A stretch of DNA of 64,000 nucleotides from Lachnospiraceae bacterium (GCA_009774465.1 VSNT01000001.1:32630-96629), one strand, 5' to 3'. Positions 8,640-17,600 are shown, counted from the first letter of the stretch. Notes: generated from the letters alone by a model not told the origin. Made by a program: numbers and translations.

Positions 8640-9318
8640 CCCACACCACCTTTAAATATTTTGGTTCCTTCGGATTAATTTCTATTTTCTCCCGAATTTT
8701 TCTTACATGCACCATAATTGTGTCCGTATTAATCGCCTGCTCGTTCCATACTCGTTCATAAATTTCCTCCGCTGAAAATACCCTGCCCGGATTTTTCATT
8801 AAAAGCATTAATATCTTAAACTCCAAGGGCGTTAACTTTACCGGCTTTCCATCTACAAAGACTTCCACCGTCTCCTCATTGAGTTCAAGCCCGCCGATGG
8901 TATACACTTTATCATTGGCCGCCTTTTCTCCCACTGCCTGCAGAAATTTTTCATACCGCCGCAGATGGGAATTCACCCTTGCAAGCAGCTCCATTGTGGT
9001 AAAAGGTTTGGTCACATAGTCATCTGCCCCCATGTTAAGCCCCATAATCTTATCCACTTCCTCTGATTTTGCAGAAAGCATGATCACCGGAAAATCATAG
9101 CCCTTTTCCCTGGTCTTCATCATCATAGTAATTCCGTCCATCCTGGGCATCATCACATCCACGATTGCCAAATGAATCTCCTCTTTCTCAATTTTTTCAA
9201 GTCCTTCCACACCGTCAGCTGCCTGAAATACAATATATCCCTGATTCTTTAAATAAATCTCAATTCCCTCACGAATTTCCTTGTCATCCTCAACAATTAA
9301 AATATGATACCCTTCCAT
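8611..9318 (-). CDS. OmpR/PhoB-type response regulator
   Basis: A 235-residue regulator. The receiver domain carries the acidic pocket IVEDD near the N terminus, the phospho-acceptor Asp54 in AIVDVMMPRMDG and the Lys of DDYVTKPF; the C-terminal winged helix ends VRKIREKIEINPKEPKYLKVVWGVGYKI. The ATG at 9318 gives the standard family length. The GGGGG before it is about 14 bases away, and an ATT codon in frame sits closer to that site, so the exact start is slightly uncertain. The gene is coupled to the histidine kinase that follows. Confidence 0.92.
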   Translation of the reverse strand: MEGYHILIVEDDKEIREGIEIYLKNQGYIVFQAADGVEGLEKIEKEEIHLAIVDVMMPRMDGITMMMKTREKGYDFPVIMLSAKSEEVDKIMGLNMGADDYVTKPFTTMELLARVNSHLRRYEKFLQAVGEKAANDKVYTIGGLELNEETVEVFVDGKPVKLTPLEFKILMLLMKNPGRVFSAEEIYERVWNEQAINTDTIMVHVRKIREKIEINPKEPKYLKVVWGVGYKIDKQ

Positions 9319-9435
9319 GATTACAATAATGCCCCCTTCAAAGTCTAACCGTTTACCTGGATAATTGTGAAAAGATAAAATGGTGGGAATATTCATTCAA
9401 TTTGTAAATTTCTCAATTACCACACTAACTGTTTT

Positions 9436-10635
9436 TCATCCTGAGTATACCATATCTTTCCCCTGATTCCTATTGCCATGCCTGATACGGTCTTTTTCCC
9501 TTCTGTTCCATATTGCCTGCAAATACATTTTCACTGCACCCTCCGTAACTTTTTCACAACTGTAATTCCGGGCTGTTTCACAGGCGCCCTGCCGCAGAAG
9601 ATCAATCTCCTTCTTTTCCAGAATATCCATCATTTTTTTTACAAATTCTTTTTCTGACGTTTCTGTCATATATCCGTTTTTTCCATTTACCACTACATCC
9701 TCCGTACCTGTAGCACGTAAGGCAACGACAGGTGTGCCAGCAGCCATTGACTCAAGGAGTACGATCCCCTGGGTTTCCGATAAAGAAGAAAACAAAAACA
9801 GATCTGAAGCATGGCAGTAGTTTTTGATTTCCGAATTAGGAACTTTCCCCACAAATAAAATCTCCTCACCAATTCCATAAAGGACAGCTTTCCTTTCCAG
9901 CTCCTTCCTTGATGGTCCATCCCCAATCAGCGCCAGCCTGAAATTACTTCCCCATTCTTCCTTGAGAAGTTTCATACTTCGCAGTAAAAAATCAAGATTT
10001 TTTTCTTTGGCAAGTCTTGCAACGGTACAGAAAAGATAGCTTTTATCTCCTGCCAGACGCTTTCTTATTTGCTCCGCCTTTTCTTTATCCGGATAAAAAC
10101 CGTCCTCTAAAAGTCCTGTAGGCAATACCCTCACCTCTGCTCCCACCTGTATTTCCTCCAGATAACTTTTCATAAGAGGCGTAGGCGCTATCACCATGTC
10201 ACAATGCCTTGTATATCCTCTTACATAAGCCGGCATCACTCTTTTTAATCCCGACATCCCTATATAATGCAGGTACTGCTCGTATCTTGTGTGATAGGTA
10301 AAAACCAGCGGCACATGGTATTTCCAGGAAAGATAGCTTGCAGTCCGGCCAATCATCATAGGATGATGTACATGAATCACATCAAAATTTCCTTCCTTAA
10401 ATCTGCGCTCTATCTCAAAATCCAGACTGTTGGGAACAGACGCCCCTCCCGCTACTCCCCGAAGCAGTGAGCCATATCTCACCACATCCGGCTCCTGGTT
10501 TTGACCATCATAGTCAGGAGCAAACACCACCACCTGATGCCCTTGCCTGCGCAGCCCCTTAGCTAATCTTTCTATAGAAATCGGCACTCCCGCAACAAAT
10601 GGCTTATAATTATTTGTCATCATTGCAATTTTCAT
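9436..10635 (-). CDS. Glycosyltransferase family 4, glycolipid type
   Basis: A 399-residue GT-B fold transferase. The N-terminal domain begins MKIAMMTNNYKPFVAGVPISIERLAKGLRRQGH and contains DVIHVHHPMMIG; the C-terminal nucleotide-sugar domain contains FVGKVPNSEIKNYCHASDLFLFSS and the ETQGIVLLESMAAGTPVVA motif. The closest families I recognise are diacylglycerol glucosyltransferases and related mannosyltransferases that build glycolipid anchors. It lies 30 bases downstream of a DedA-type membrane protein gene, which fits an envelope-lipid role. The start has an AAAGGAG site. Confidence 0.85.
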   Translation of the reverse strand: MKIAMMTNNYKPFVAGVPISIERLAKGLRRQGHQVVVFAPDYDGQNQEPDVVRYGSLLRGVAGGASVPNSLDFEIERRFKEGNFDVIHVHHPMMIGRTASYLSWKYHVPLVFTYHTRYEQYLHYIGMSGLKRVMPAYVRGYTRHCDMVIAPTPLMKSYLEEIQVGAEVRVLPTGLLEDGFYPDKEKAEQIRKRLAGDKSYLFCTVARLAKEKNLDFLLRSMKLLKEEWGSNFRLALIGDGPSRKELERKAVLYGIGEEILFVGKVPNSEIKNYCHASDLFLFSSLSETQGIVLLESMAAGTPVVALRATGTEDVVVNGKNGYMTETSEKEFVKKMMDILEKKEIDLLRQGACETARNYSCEKVTEGAVKMYLQAIWNRREKDRIRHGNRNQGKDMVYSG

Positions 10636-10664
10636 TTTAACTTTACTCCTTTCCGCCTTTATTC

Positions 10665-11174
10665 CTATGCCAGATAGCTTAAAACCGCATCCCCCAGATA
10701 ATATCCCGCACCTACAAAAAACAGATTCCAGACGAAAATTCCCAGAGTTGAGCTTACGGTATACCTGGCCAGATTCATCTTTGAAACTCCTGCCGGTATG
10801 GAAACAATGGTGCGCACCATAGGAATCAGTTTACTGCAGAAAATCCCTACGCTGCCCTTTTTCCGTATCCACTCAAGTTTACTCTCAATCAATGGCCTCT
10901 GTTTTGGGAATTTGTTCAGGTACTTTTGTAAAAACAATTCGCCGCCTTTGTATCCCAGATAATATAAAATAAGACTTCCTGCCAAACCTGCCGCTATTGT
11001 TATAAGAAGCGCCGGTATGAATTTAATATTTCCCCTTGCCGCCCATACGCCTGCCAAAGGCATAATAACCCCCGCCGGAAATCCCGGCAGATTCAGGTAC
11101 TCCAAAAACACGATTACGAAAATAGCAATTCCTCCATACCGCGCAAAATACTGCATGATCACATCCATTGTCAT
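10665..11174 (-). CDS. DedA-family membrane protein
   Basis: A 169-residue integral membrane protein of the DedA/SNARE-associated family, whose members move phospholipids or undecaprenyl phosphate across the membrane. It shows the amphipathic N-terminal helix, the re-entrant segment EYLNLPGFPAGVIMPLAGVWAARG, and the conserved basic motif near FCSKLIPMVRTIVSIPAGVSKM. I chose the ATG at 11174 because GGAG lies five bases before it; the upstream extension has no site and reads as non-coding. Probably in one operon with the GT4 gene. Confidence 0.85.
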   Translation of the reverse strand: MTMDVIMQYFARYGGIAIFVIVFLEYLNLPGFPAGVIMPLAGVWAARGNIKFIPALLITIAAGLAGSLILYYLGYKGGELFLQKYLNKFPKQRPLIESKLEWIRKKGSVGIFCSKLIPMVRTIVSIPAGVSKMNLARYTVSSTLGIFVWNLFFVGAGYYLGDAVLSYLA

Positions 11175-11371
11175 TTTAGCTCCACTCCCTTTCTGATTCG
11201 TTTTGCCTGTATACCTGTCTGTCAGTGTGCTTCCTTCAAAAGCAAATGCTGACACAGGCTTTGTTACCCTTATAACGAATCATAAGAAAAGATTACTTCA
11301 CAAACCTAAATATCTTCGTGTGGGATTTCTTAAGAACTTCTAAAAATTTTATTAGAAAAATGAGATAGGAA

Positions 11372-12676
11372 TTATTGTTTTAATGTGATGACAGTATGAA
11401 AAGTAAGAGAATCCTGATTGTAATATATCTGCATGTTGCCATGATATTTGGCAACTGTTTTTTGGATACTCTTTATACCGAAACCATGTTTATGCTTATT
11501 GGATTTAGTGGTAGCCAGTTTGCCGCCTGGCTCATCAAAGGGATTTTTCCTGCAGGAATTGATCATGGTGATTATCACAAAAGGCGTTTTTTCACGTTTG
11601 CAGACGCTGATCTCGATAAAAGAATCGGAGCTGTGTCCGGCAGCTTCCACCGCATTGTCCAACAGGTTGCAGAACAATGAAGTAATATCTGTATCTGCAA
11701 TAAAATCAATAATTCCACTTCTTATATCGGCATGGAAAGCAATATGCTCATCGAGACACCTCCGCCCATACCTTGCAAGGATTGCATTCAGCATTTCATG
11801 GTCACATAATCTTGAAACTTCCTTCAAATCGGAAGACTGCATCAGTTCTTGAATATACTCCCTGATTTTATCATGTTCCATTTTGTCATTGAGCGTATTT
11901 ATGGACTGAAGATGCTTTTTAATATCGTGTATCAGGATACTTTGATTCTCATGCTGGGAAAGCAGCATTTCATAATACTGGACGGAATCCGATTCCCGTT
12001 GGAGCAATAATTGCATTTCGGTAAAATCCAGACTCTTTTTTCTGTTATATTGTTCGATTCCAAATATAAGCAGATTGATTGCCAGCAGAAAAATAGCACT
12101 TAATGTAAGCATCCAGTCCAGGACAGGAGAAAGGTCGCAGGAATCGCTGATTTTGGTGAAAGTAATCATAACAAAGACAGAAGTTATGGGAATCAATGCC
12201 AGTAAAAAAGCTGATTTGTCCTGACGTTCGTCACGATTTTCCAGCCCTTCCAGAAAATGTAATATGAAATAAATAACCGTGAAAAACATTAACTTTGAAA
12301 ATATGGCGAATATGACAAGGAAATGAAAATTTTCACCCCTTTCAAAAAAGTGTGGTGAAAAATACCGGATAATATAATATACCATTACTTCACACAGGAT
12401 CATCACGGATGCCAGTATGGAAGAATGAAAAAAAGCCGAATAAGTGTTCAAGCAGTATTGGGTGACAAGAAAAACAAAATTAAAAAGAAAATATAAAGTG
12501 ATATTCACTATCTTTGATTCAAAAAGCGAGGCAGCAAATAAAATGAAGTAAAGCCCGCATAGGATAATAAATTTCTTTTTTGCGGTATGTTTAGCCGCAA
12601 AAAGGCTGGAAGCATACTGCCAGAGTATAACAGCTTCTGTAAGAAAACTAAAAAAACTGCAAATGGTTTTTCCCAT
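11372..12676 (-). CDS. GHKL sensor histidine kinase, AgrC-like
   Basis: A 434-residue kinase with about six membrane helices in residues 1-207, then a coiled segment, the phospho-accepting His250 in LIHDIKKHLQ, the N-box NLLDNAVEAA (337-346) and a C-terminal HGFGIKSIQKTVAKYHG motif. This is the layout of peptide-pheromone kinases such as AgrC. No pheromone precursor gene or AgrB peptidase is present nearby, so its signal is unknown. It follows its LytTR partner by 21 bases. Confidence 0.88.
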   Translation of the reverse strand: MGKTICSFFSFLTEAVILWQYASSLFAAKHTAKKKFIILCGLYFILFAASLFESKIVNITLYFLFNFVFLVTQYCLNTYSAFFHSSILASVMILCEVMVYYIIRYFSPHFFERGENFHFLVIFAIFSKLMFFTVIYFILHFLEGLENRDERQDKSAFLLALIPITSVFVMITFTKISDSCDLSPVLDWMLTLSAIFLLAINLLIFGIEQYNRKKSLDFTEMQLLLQRESDSVQYYEMLLSQHENQSILIHDIKKHLQSINTLNDKMEHDKIREYIQELMQSSDLKEVSRLCDHEMLNAILARYGRRCLDEHIAFHADIRSGIIDFIADTDITSLFCNLLDNAVEAAGHSSDSFIEISVCKREKTPFVIITMINSCRKNPFDEPGGKLATTKSNKHKHGFGIKSIQKTVAKYHGNMQIYYNQDSLTFHTVITLKQ

Positions 12677-12697
12677 ATCGTGACTCCTTGTTTGTTT

Positions 12698-13405
12698 TTA
12701 TCTTGTGCTTTCCAAATAGAGGAGATAAGCGTCTTTAAAAGCGCTGTATTTTCTTTTTGTCAGATATGCCTGAAACTGGTTATCCGCCAAACGTACAAGG
12801 GAATGGTCAAAATCTGATATATGCTCAAAATTTACAATAAAGCTGCGGTGTGTCTGGAAAAAACAGCTTTTGGGCAGCAAATCCAGCCAATACTGCATAT
12901 TATGGACGGATTCAAAATCATTCAGGGTGGTATGCAGGGTTACATTTCTTCCCTGTGCTTCAATCATGATAATGGATGAAGCGAGAAGCGTATGAATGCC
13001 TTGTCTGGTTTCAATGGGAACTTTAATCGTTATGGTGTTATACAGGTCAACCGCGTCTTTCATGTTACGGAAGAACCGCTGCTTCTCCAAAGGCTTTGAA
13101 AGATAACGAAATACATGGAAACGCATTGCTTCATCCAGATATTCGGGATAAGAGGTAACAATAAAGATAATGCTCCTGTCATTTGCCCTTTTTAATTCTT
13201 TTCCGACATAGATACCATTGATGCCGGGCATTTCAATATCAAGGAAGATAATATCCTTATCCCCTTGATCAGCCAAAAGAGATTCTCCGCTTGAAAAGCT
13301 GATAATTTCAGGGCATTTTATACTTTTTGCTTCAAAAAAAGTATTGATAAGGCATTCAATTTGTCTGATTACCAGAATGTCATCATCACAGATTGCTATC
13401 CGCAT
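12698..13405 (-). CDS. LytTR response regulator, AgrA-like
   Basis: A 235-residue regulator with a receiver domain (acidic CDDD at 6-9, phospho-acceptor Asp56 in IIFLDIEMPG) and a C-terminal LytTR DNA-binding domain (about 128-232, with TLLASSIIMIEAQGRNVTLHT and FFQTHRSFIVNFEHI). LytTR domains bind pairs of short direct repeats. The gene pairs with the GHKL kinase downstream. The next gene upstream, on the opposite strand, is a secreted lipoprotein that could be a target, although I could not identify binding sites with confidence. A large imperfect palindrome lies directly before its start. Confidence 0.9.
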   Translation of the reverse strand: MRIAICDDDILVIRQIECLINTFFEAKSIKCPEIISFSSGESLLADQGDKDIIFLDIEMPGINGIYVGKELKRANDRSIIFIVTSYPEYLDEAMRFHVFRYLSKPLEKQRFFRNMKDAVDLYNTITIKVPIETRQGIHTLLASSIIMIEAQGRNVTLHTTLNDFESVHNMQYWLDLLPKSCFFQTHRSFIVNFEHISDFDHSLVRLADNQFQAYLTKRKYSAFKDAYLLYLESTR

Positions 13406-13413
13406 TTTATTTC

Positions 13414-13475
13414 TGTGGGCAACGAGTCAAACGGACATGCTTGCATGCACATTTGACAACTGCCCTTACCTCACA
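13414..13475. repeat. Imperfect palindrome with CATGC-TT-GCATG apex
   Basis: The arms TGTGGGCA...GTCAAA and TTTGAC...TGCCC...CTCACA are inverted around an apex CATGCTTGCATG at about 13436-13447. A second palindrome of the same design lies at 17533-17600. It sits just upstream of the LytTR gene start on the minus strand. It may be a REP-like repeat or a leader hairpin. Confidence 0.5.
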
Positions 13476-13681
13476 CATATTTCTTATAGTATACATCCAA
13501 AAACTATGATAACGCAAAGAATCTGAACAAAAAGACATTTTTATGCTTATATTGGGATGAATGATTCCAAAATAAGACAGAAAATGTCGTTTCATGCAAA
13601 ACCCGTTGCAATAATGGCAGATAATAAGGATAATAAAAACCGGCATTGCGCCGTAGAAAATCTGAAAGTGAGGAGAGAAAA

Positions 13682-14536
13682 ATGTTAAAGAAAGAAATTG
13701 GCACAAAAGGGATTTTTTTATTAGCCAGTCTGATAACGACGCTGTCATTATCGGGCTGTGCAAATGATTTGGCAGAACAGGAAAATGCAGGCACAGTCAT
13801 TTATGAAGAAGAACCGTCCGAAAATCAAGAAACAGAGCACTCGGAATATGCAGGTACAAATAATACATCAAACAATGCAGAAACAGTGACTACGGCTGAA
13901 AATGACACAGCAGATACTGTCAAATCAGAAACAAAGGCTCCTGTACAAAGCGAACCTGTATCACAGCCACAGGCTGAAACATCACAGGCACAGACGGAAA
14001 CGTCTGTCACACTCACTGATAAAGAAAAAGCATTTTTAGCGCAGATATGTAACGAACTGAATGATTTCAATTCCGGGCAGGCAATGGATGATAAATTTTG
14101 GCATGATTTCCTGTTCAATTCCTATACTGGCGGAACATCAGAAAATGCAGTGACAGAACAGGTATACCGTGAAGATTTGGGATTTGAGGAAACAGTTGTA
14201 AAAGTGAGCATTCAGGAGGCACAGGAGCGTGTAAAACTGGTTTTTGGCATAGAACTGCCGGATTTCAAACCGTCTTTTGAGGATATGGAAAAAGGCCAGA
14301 CTTCTTTTTTCTATAAAGACGGCAATTATTATATTGGTGTTTCTGATCTGCCGGATTATCAATATACATTTTTGGAATGTGCGACAGATAAGGAAAATGC
14401 TGCCAATACGATTGTAAAATATACAATTGATTTTATGGGAGAAAGTAATGTTGGTACAGTAGCATTCAACATTTCACCGGAAAATAATGAAAATGGGTTT
14501 ATTATTCGTTCAAAGACTACAGAGTTTGTAAAATGA
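13682..14536 (+). CDS. Secreted lipoprotein of unknown function
   Basis: A 284-residue protein with a lipoprotein signal peptide (KGIFLLASLITTLSLSGC, lipobox LSGC near residue 25), a long low-complexity Glu/Thr/Ser/Gln linker to about residue 115, and a compact C-terminal domain (about 118-284) with no family I recognise. The linker suggests a domain held away from the membrane. The ATG at 13682 is preceded by GTGAGGAG; the upstream in-frame ATG at 13646 lacks a site and would spoil the signal peptide. The SnoaL-like gene follows after 13 bases, so they are probably co-transcribed. Divergent from the LytTR/GHKL pair. Confidence 0.75.
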   Translation: MLKKEIGTKGIFLLASLITTLSLSGCANDLAEQENAGTVIYEEEPSENQETEHSEYAGTNNTSNNAETVTTAENDTADTVKSETKAPVQSEPVSQPQAETSQAQTETSVTLTDKEKAFLAQICNELNDFNSGQAMDDKFWHDFLFNSYTGGTSENAVTEQVYREDLGFEETVVKVSIQEAQERVKLVFGIELPDFKPSFEDMEKGQTSFFYKDGNYYIGVSDLPDYQYTFLECATDKENAANTIVKYTIDFMGESNVGTVAFNISPENNENGFIIRSKTTEFVK

Positions 14537-14549
14537 GGAGGATTAAAAG

Positions 14550-14939
14550 ATGAGCGATAAAGAGTTGGTAGCCCGGTTTTTTATGGAGGGCTACCAAAAC
14601 AGGAACTATGATTTCATTCTGAAATGTCTGTCTGAAAATTATATTGACCATAGTCCGGCAGGTGCAAGAAGTAATCAGGATGCCGTGAATATTTTAATTG
14701 CAGTTTCAAAAATGTTTGGAGATATGCAGATTAGCATTGAAGATATTTTTTCGGAGAATGGAATGGTTGCCACAAGAATACGATACAGGGCTTTTCACAT
14801 CGGTGAATGTATGGGCATTGCTGCAACCGGAAGAAACATTTCTTTTGAGGCACTTGAAAATTTTAAAGTGGTGGATGGAAAAATTGCAGAATCATGGGGG
14901 TACTGGCCAGATAAAGAAATTGAAGCTCTGTTGAAGTAA
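14550..14939 (+). CDS. SnoaL-like / ester cyclase family protein
   Basis: A 129-residue NTF2-fold protein. The pattern FFMEGYQNRNYDFILKCLSENYIDHSP, GMVATRIRYRAFHIGECMGIAATGRNISFEALENFKVVDGKIAESWGYWPD matches the SnoaL/ester-cyclase group, small alpha-beta cone proteins with varied enzyme or binding roles. No catalytic role can be assigned. AGGAGG precedes the ATG. It lies in the same transcript as the lipoprotein. Confidence 0.75.
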   Translation: MSDKELVARFFMEGYQNRNYDFILKCLSENYIDHSPAGARSNQDAVNILIAVSKMFGDMQISIEDIFSENGMVATRIRYRAFHIGECMGIAATGRNISFEALENFKVVDGKIAESWGYWPDKEIEALLK

Positions 14940-15473
14940 AGTGTCAAATATAAGAAAGAGAAAAATGTACGGACGCTGCCTGTGGAGGGGAAAAAAAAGA
15001 AAATTTTTTCAATTTTACATAATGTGACATTAAGGTATCAGGTTATGTTTGATACACTGTTTCCTATAAGAGGTGCTGGGAATTTGAATGGAGAAATCAT
15101 GAAAAAGCTCTGTATAGAGCAAAAAGTATACCTGCTTTAGTAGAATACCCAAGTTTAACTTTATTATGATGAAAGGAAACGGTTTGCAACGCATATCAGA
15201 TTGTCGTAGAGAAATCTATTTGACTAATAGAGTAACAGCAGATAAGCTCAAAACAATTTTGAGATATAAGGTAAATCAGCATAGGGCAACGACTTAAAAT
15301 GTTGCCCTTTCTTATCTCTTTCGTAAAACTTCACAATACTACATCTTGTACCAAAAATTCATATTTTTCTATTTTCTGATTTTATATATCTTAACAAAAC
15401 ATCTATTTTTACCCATTATAACATACTACTTCATTCTAAAATTTGACAACATTTCTTTTACGAAAGGTAAAAT
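14940..15473. other. Intergenic stretch with fragmentary frames
   Basis: No intact gene is visible. An inverted repeat GTATCA/TGATAC lies at 15035-15055 and could be an operator or small hairpin. A 43-codon frame (15166-15297) has no ribosome binding site, and a 13-codon frame starts at an ATG near 15100; both look like remnants. A terminator closes the stretch at about 15283. The sequence is more AT-rich than its neighbours, in keeping with an accessory or decayed region. Confidence 0.4.
15283..15313 (+). terminator. Rho-independent terminator
   Basis: AGGGCAAC (15283-15290) and GTTGCCCT (15301-15308) form an 8-bp stem with a 10-base loop, followed by TTCTTAT. It would end transcription from the lipoprotein/SnoaL transcript or from the remnant frames just before it. 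Confidence 0.6.
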
Positions 15474-16151
15474 ATGCAATTTAACCACCCATCTTCTCAT
15501 ACATCCTCTAATAGACCAATCAAAGCTTCAAGTTCAGTCTCTAAAGAAATTAAATCTCCTAAAAAGCAGCGCGTCAACTGGCACGAGGCCGTCTCCTGAG
15601 CCATCCAGATCGAACTGCAGGATTATGCACATTTATTAGAATATCAAACCGAATATGTCCTTGGAAAAAACAGTTACCGCATTGACCTTCTTGTCATTAA
15701 AAAATTAACTGTTTCCAAAATAGCCCCAGGGGTTTATCATATCAATAAAGAAACCTTTAATATACAAATTATCGTTACGCAGGAACTTCTTCCGCTGGAA
15801 AATCTCTACCTGCGTTGTCTTACAAATCGTTTGCAGGACACTGACCTGATAAACCGTCTAACCGACGACTATAAGCTCCATCAAAAACAACTGATATATA
15901 ACAGATATATGCACCAACTTACCACCACAAATAGAAAAACGAAAGGAGATTCGATTATGGTTTGTGAAGGATTACTTAACTTATTTGGTACCAGCTCTGA
16001 GGAAATTATTGAACGCACGAAAAAAGAAGATGAAGAATATTATCTGCCTAAACTTCAAAGTCTGTCCAATCAAAATAACTACTTAAAATCTCTGCTGGAG
16101 CAAAACAACATTCCCTTTTGTCTTTATCCTGAACCTGGCAATCAAATTTAA
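15474..16151 (+). pseudogene. Broken Rpn-family nuclease-like gene
   Basis: A single 226-codon frame starts at an ATG at 15474 (AAAGG site upstream) and ends at 16151, but has a TGA at 15597-15599 where relatives, as I remember them, have Cys in NWHEAVS(C)AIQIEL. The sequence then jumps from GKNSYRIDLLVIKKLT directly to SKIAPGVYHINKE, lacking roughly 70-90 residues of the nuclease core as I recall it from Lachnospiraceae relatives. The C-terminal part (VCEGLLNLFGTSSEEIIERTKKEDEEYY, then a short coiled coil) is intact. A stop codon plus an internal deletion indicate a dead copy. The family belongs with PD-(D/E)XK recombination-promoting nucleases. Confidence 0.75.
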
Positions 16152-16209
16152 AACATACAGAGAACAAATCCGCTGCTTTCTTTTTCATTCATAAATACTT
16201 TACTCTATT

Positions 16210-16866
16210 TTATTCACACCATTTAACAATCTCGTCCAGCTTTTTTCTCGGCCTTTTATCAGGTGCTTCATCTGCATATCCTATGGCCATTGCAGCAATC
16301 AGCACTTCCTGCGTCGTTCTCTGAACGCCTGTTTCACCGCCTCCCGATTCATTTTTCGCAGAAGCCATTTTTCCATCCGTATTTATCCAGTGGTTCAGTT
16401 CATCATAGGCAAAATAAGTATCGCAAATCCAAAGGCTTCCCAGTCCATGTTCCGTGGCAGTGAGCGTCATATTTTCCATTGCTGCGCCGATTGACTGGGC
16501 ATTGCAGATTTCGTAAATACGCTCCTCCGCGTTTACCTGGCAGTTAATATCAATTCCTAATACATTTACCACACAGACAATAACTGGCGCCTGCTCCATA
16601 ATCTGCACTGTATATTGAGCTCCCTTAAGAAAACGCAGACTTTCCGGCAAAAGCGGATTTTTCTTCTCCCGCTCCAGTCCCGCTTTCATAACCCTTATCA
16701 TCTCAGCTTTTGATTTACCTGACACAACTAAAAACCGCCAGGGCTGCCGATTTTTAGCAGAAGGTGCAAGAATTCCTGCCTGTAAAATTTCCTCAATCAC
16801 CTGCCTGTCAATCATAGTGTCCTTGTACTTGCGTATGCTTCGTCTGTTTAATATTTCAGGCAACAT
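16210..16866 (-). CDS. Nitroreductase-family flavoprotein
   Basis: A 218-residue FMN-dependent oxidoreductase: RRSIRKYKDTMIDRQVIEEILQAGILAPSAKNRQPWRFLVV at the N terminus is the classic FMN-binding start, and NAQSIGAAMENMTLTATEHGLGSLWICDTYF is the second FMN segment. Family members reduce nitro compounds, quinones or flavins with NAD(P)H; the substrate is unknown. AAAGGAG lies seven bases before the ATG. The first codons overlap the 3' end of a truncated DUF2442 frame. Confidence 0.88.
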   Translation of the reverse strand: MLPEILNRRSIRKYKDTMIDRQVIEEILQAGILAPSAKNRQPWRFLVVSGKSKAEMIRVMKAGLEREKKNPLLPESLRFLKGAQYTVQIMEQAPVIVCVVNVLGIDINCQVNAEERIYEICNAQSIGAAMENMTLTATEHGLGSLWICDTYFAYDELNHWINTDGKMASAKNESGGGETGVQRTTQEVLIAAMAIGYADEAPDKRPRKKLDEIVKWCE

Positions 16867-16946
16867 TTTGGTTCTCCTTTATCAAATACGACTAATATCT
16901 GGTATACACAGATTGCTTCTACCTGAATTGCAGTTGGTCTTAGCAT
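16848..16946 (-). pseudogene. Truncated DUF2442-like gene
   Basis: A 32-codon frame with a strong AAGGAGG site begins MLRPTAIQVEAICVYQILVVFDKGE, which resembles the start of DUF2442 proteins (RPT-IQV...Y-L-V-FD-GE). It then runs into the nitroreductase ribosome binding site and stops. The rest of the domain is missing, so this is probably a remnant left by a deletion that brought the nitroreductase gene under the old promoter. The two frames overlap by 19 bases. The family match rests on a short segment. Confidence 0.5.
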
Positions 16947-16993
16947 AATGAAAATCCTCCTTTTTATGTATAACTGGAATCCACACAGCTTCG

Positions 16994-17362
16994 TTATTGT
17001 ATTTCCGTCAGTTTCTGAATTGCCTCTTCTTTAGTTTCTACAAAAAAGAAATCGCTGCCATTATTTGATTCATAGATAAAGTCTTTAAGCGGTTTACTTG
17101 TGTAATGGGAATAATCTCCATAAATTGCAATTTTAACATGGTAGTTGATAAACTTTTGAAGTATTTCCCCTGCCATGCCTGTACTCAAAATGAAAAATTC
17201 ATCGCATACTGCTTTTTTATCAATTACAATTTTTACTGCGCCTGTTTCATATTTGACTGTCATTGCCAGATCTAAAGCGGACTGCACATCCACGATCAGT
17301 TTTTCCTTGCTGGAAACAACTGCAATATCAGCCTTATTTTCTTTTATATGTTCAATTTTCAT
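16994..17362 (-). CDS. DUF4180 domain protein
   Basis: A 122-residue protein; SALDLAMTVKYETGAVKIVIDKKAVCDEFFILSTGMAGEILQKFINYHVKIAIYGDYSHYTSKPLKDFIYESNNGSDFFFVETKEEAIQKL matches the DUF4180 family as I know it. The fold resembles STAS-type or SpoIIAA-like proteins; the function is not established. The ATG at 17362 has AAGGAGG six bases upstream, better than the in-frame ATG at 17392. A DUF4180 gene next to a nitroreductase and an AraC regulator suggests a small stress-response patch, which is inference. Confidence 0.75.
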   Translation of the reverse strand: MKIEHIKENKADIAVVSSKEKLIVDVQSALDLAMTVKYETGAVKIVIDKKAVCDEFFILSTGMAGEILQKFINYHVKIAIYGDYSHYTSKPLKDFIYESNNGSDFFFVETKEEAIQKLTEIQ

Positions 17363-17532
17363 AAAATCCTCCTTGTATGACCTGCAGTGCAAATTCCAGT
17401 TGAAAATGCATTTTACCTGAAAAAAGGGAGACTGTCAAGCATTTCTCTATTTTGCTGTTTCTCTATTTTGCCGCACAATGCCGTATCTGTAAATAATCCT
17501 CGCAAATGAACCGATAGACTTTATGGGCGGAG

Positions 17533-17600
17533 GATTTCCCCCCTAGCGGCAGTCGCCAAGGTCATGCAAGCATGACTTTGGCTCGTTGCTCGCGGAAATT
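17533..17600. repeat. Imperfect palindrome with CATGC-AA-GCATG apex
   Basis: Arms GATTTCC...GCGGCAGTCGCCAAGGTCATGC and the inverse of the right side (GCATGACTTTGGCTCGTTGC...GGAAATT) match imperfectly around the apex at about 17563-17574. It lies in the leader of the AraC-type gene, 31 bases before its start. Same design as the palindrome at 13414-13475. Confidence 0.5.

Noticed and set aside
11448..11852. A 134-residue plus-strand frame opposite the GHKL kinase
   Set aside because: Antisense shadow of the ATPase domain with no ribosome binding site.
15166..15297. A 43-codon frame as a small gene
   Set aside because: No ribosome binding site and no recognisable family; kept only as part of the intergenic description.
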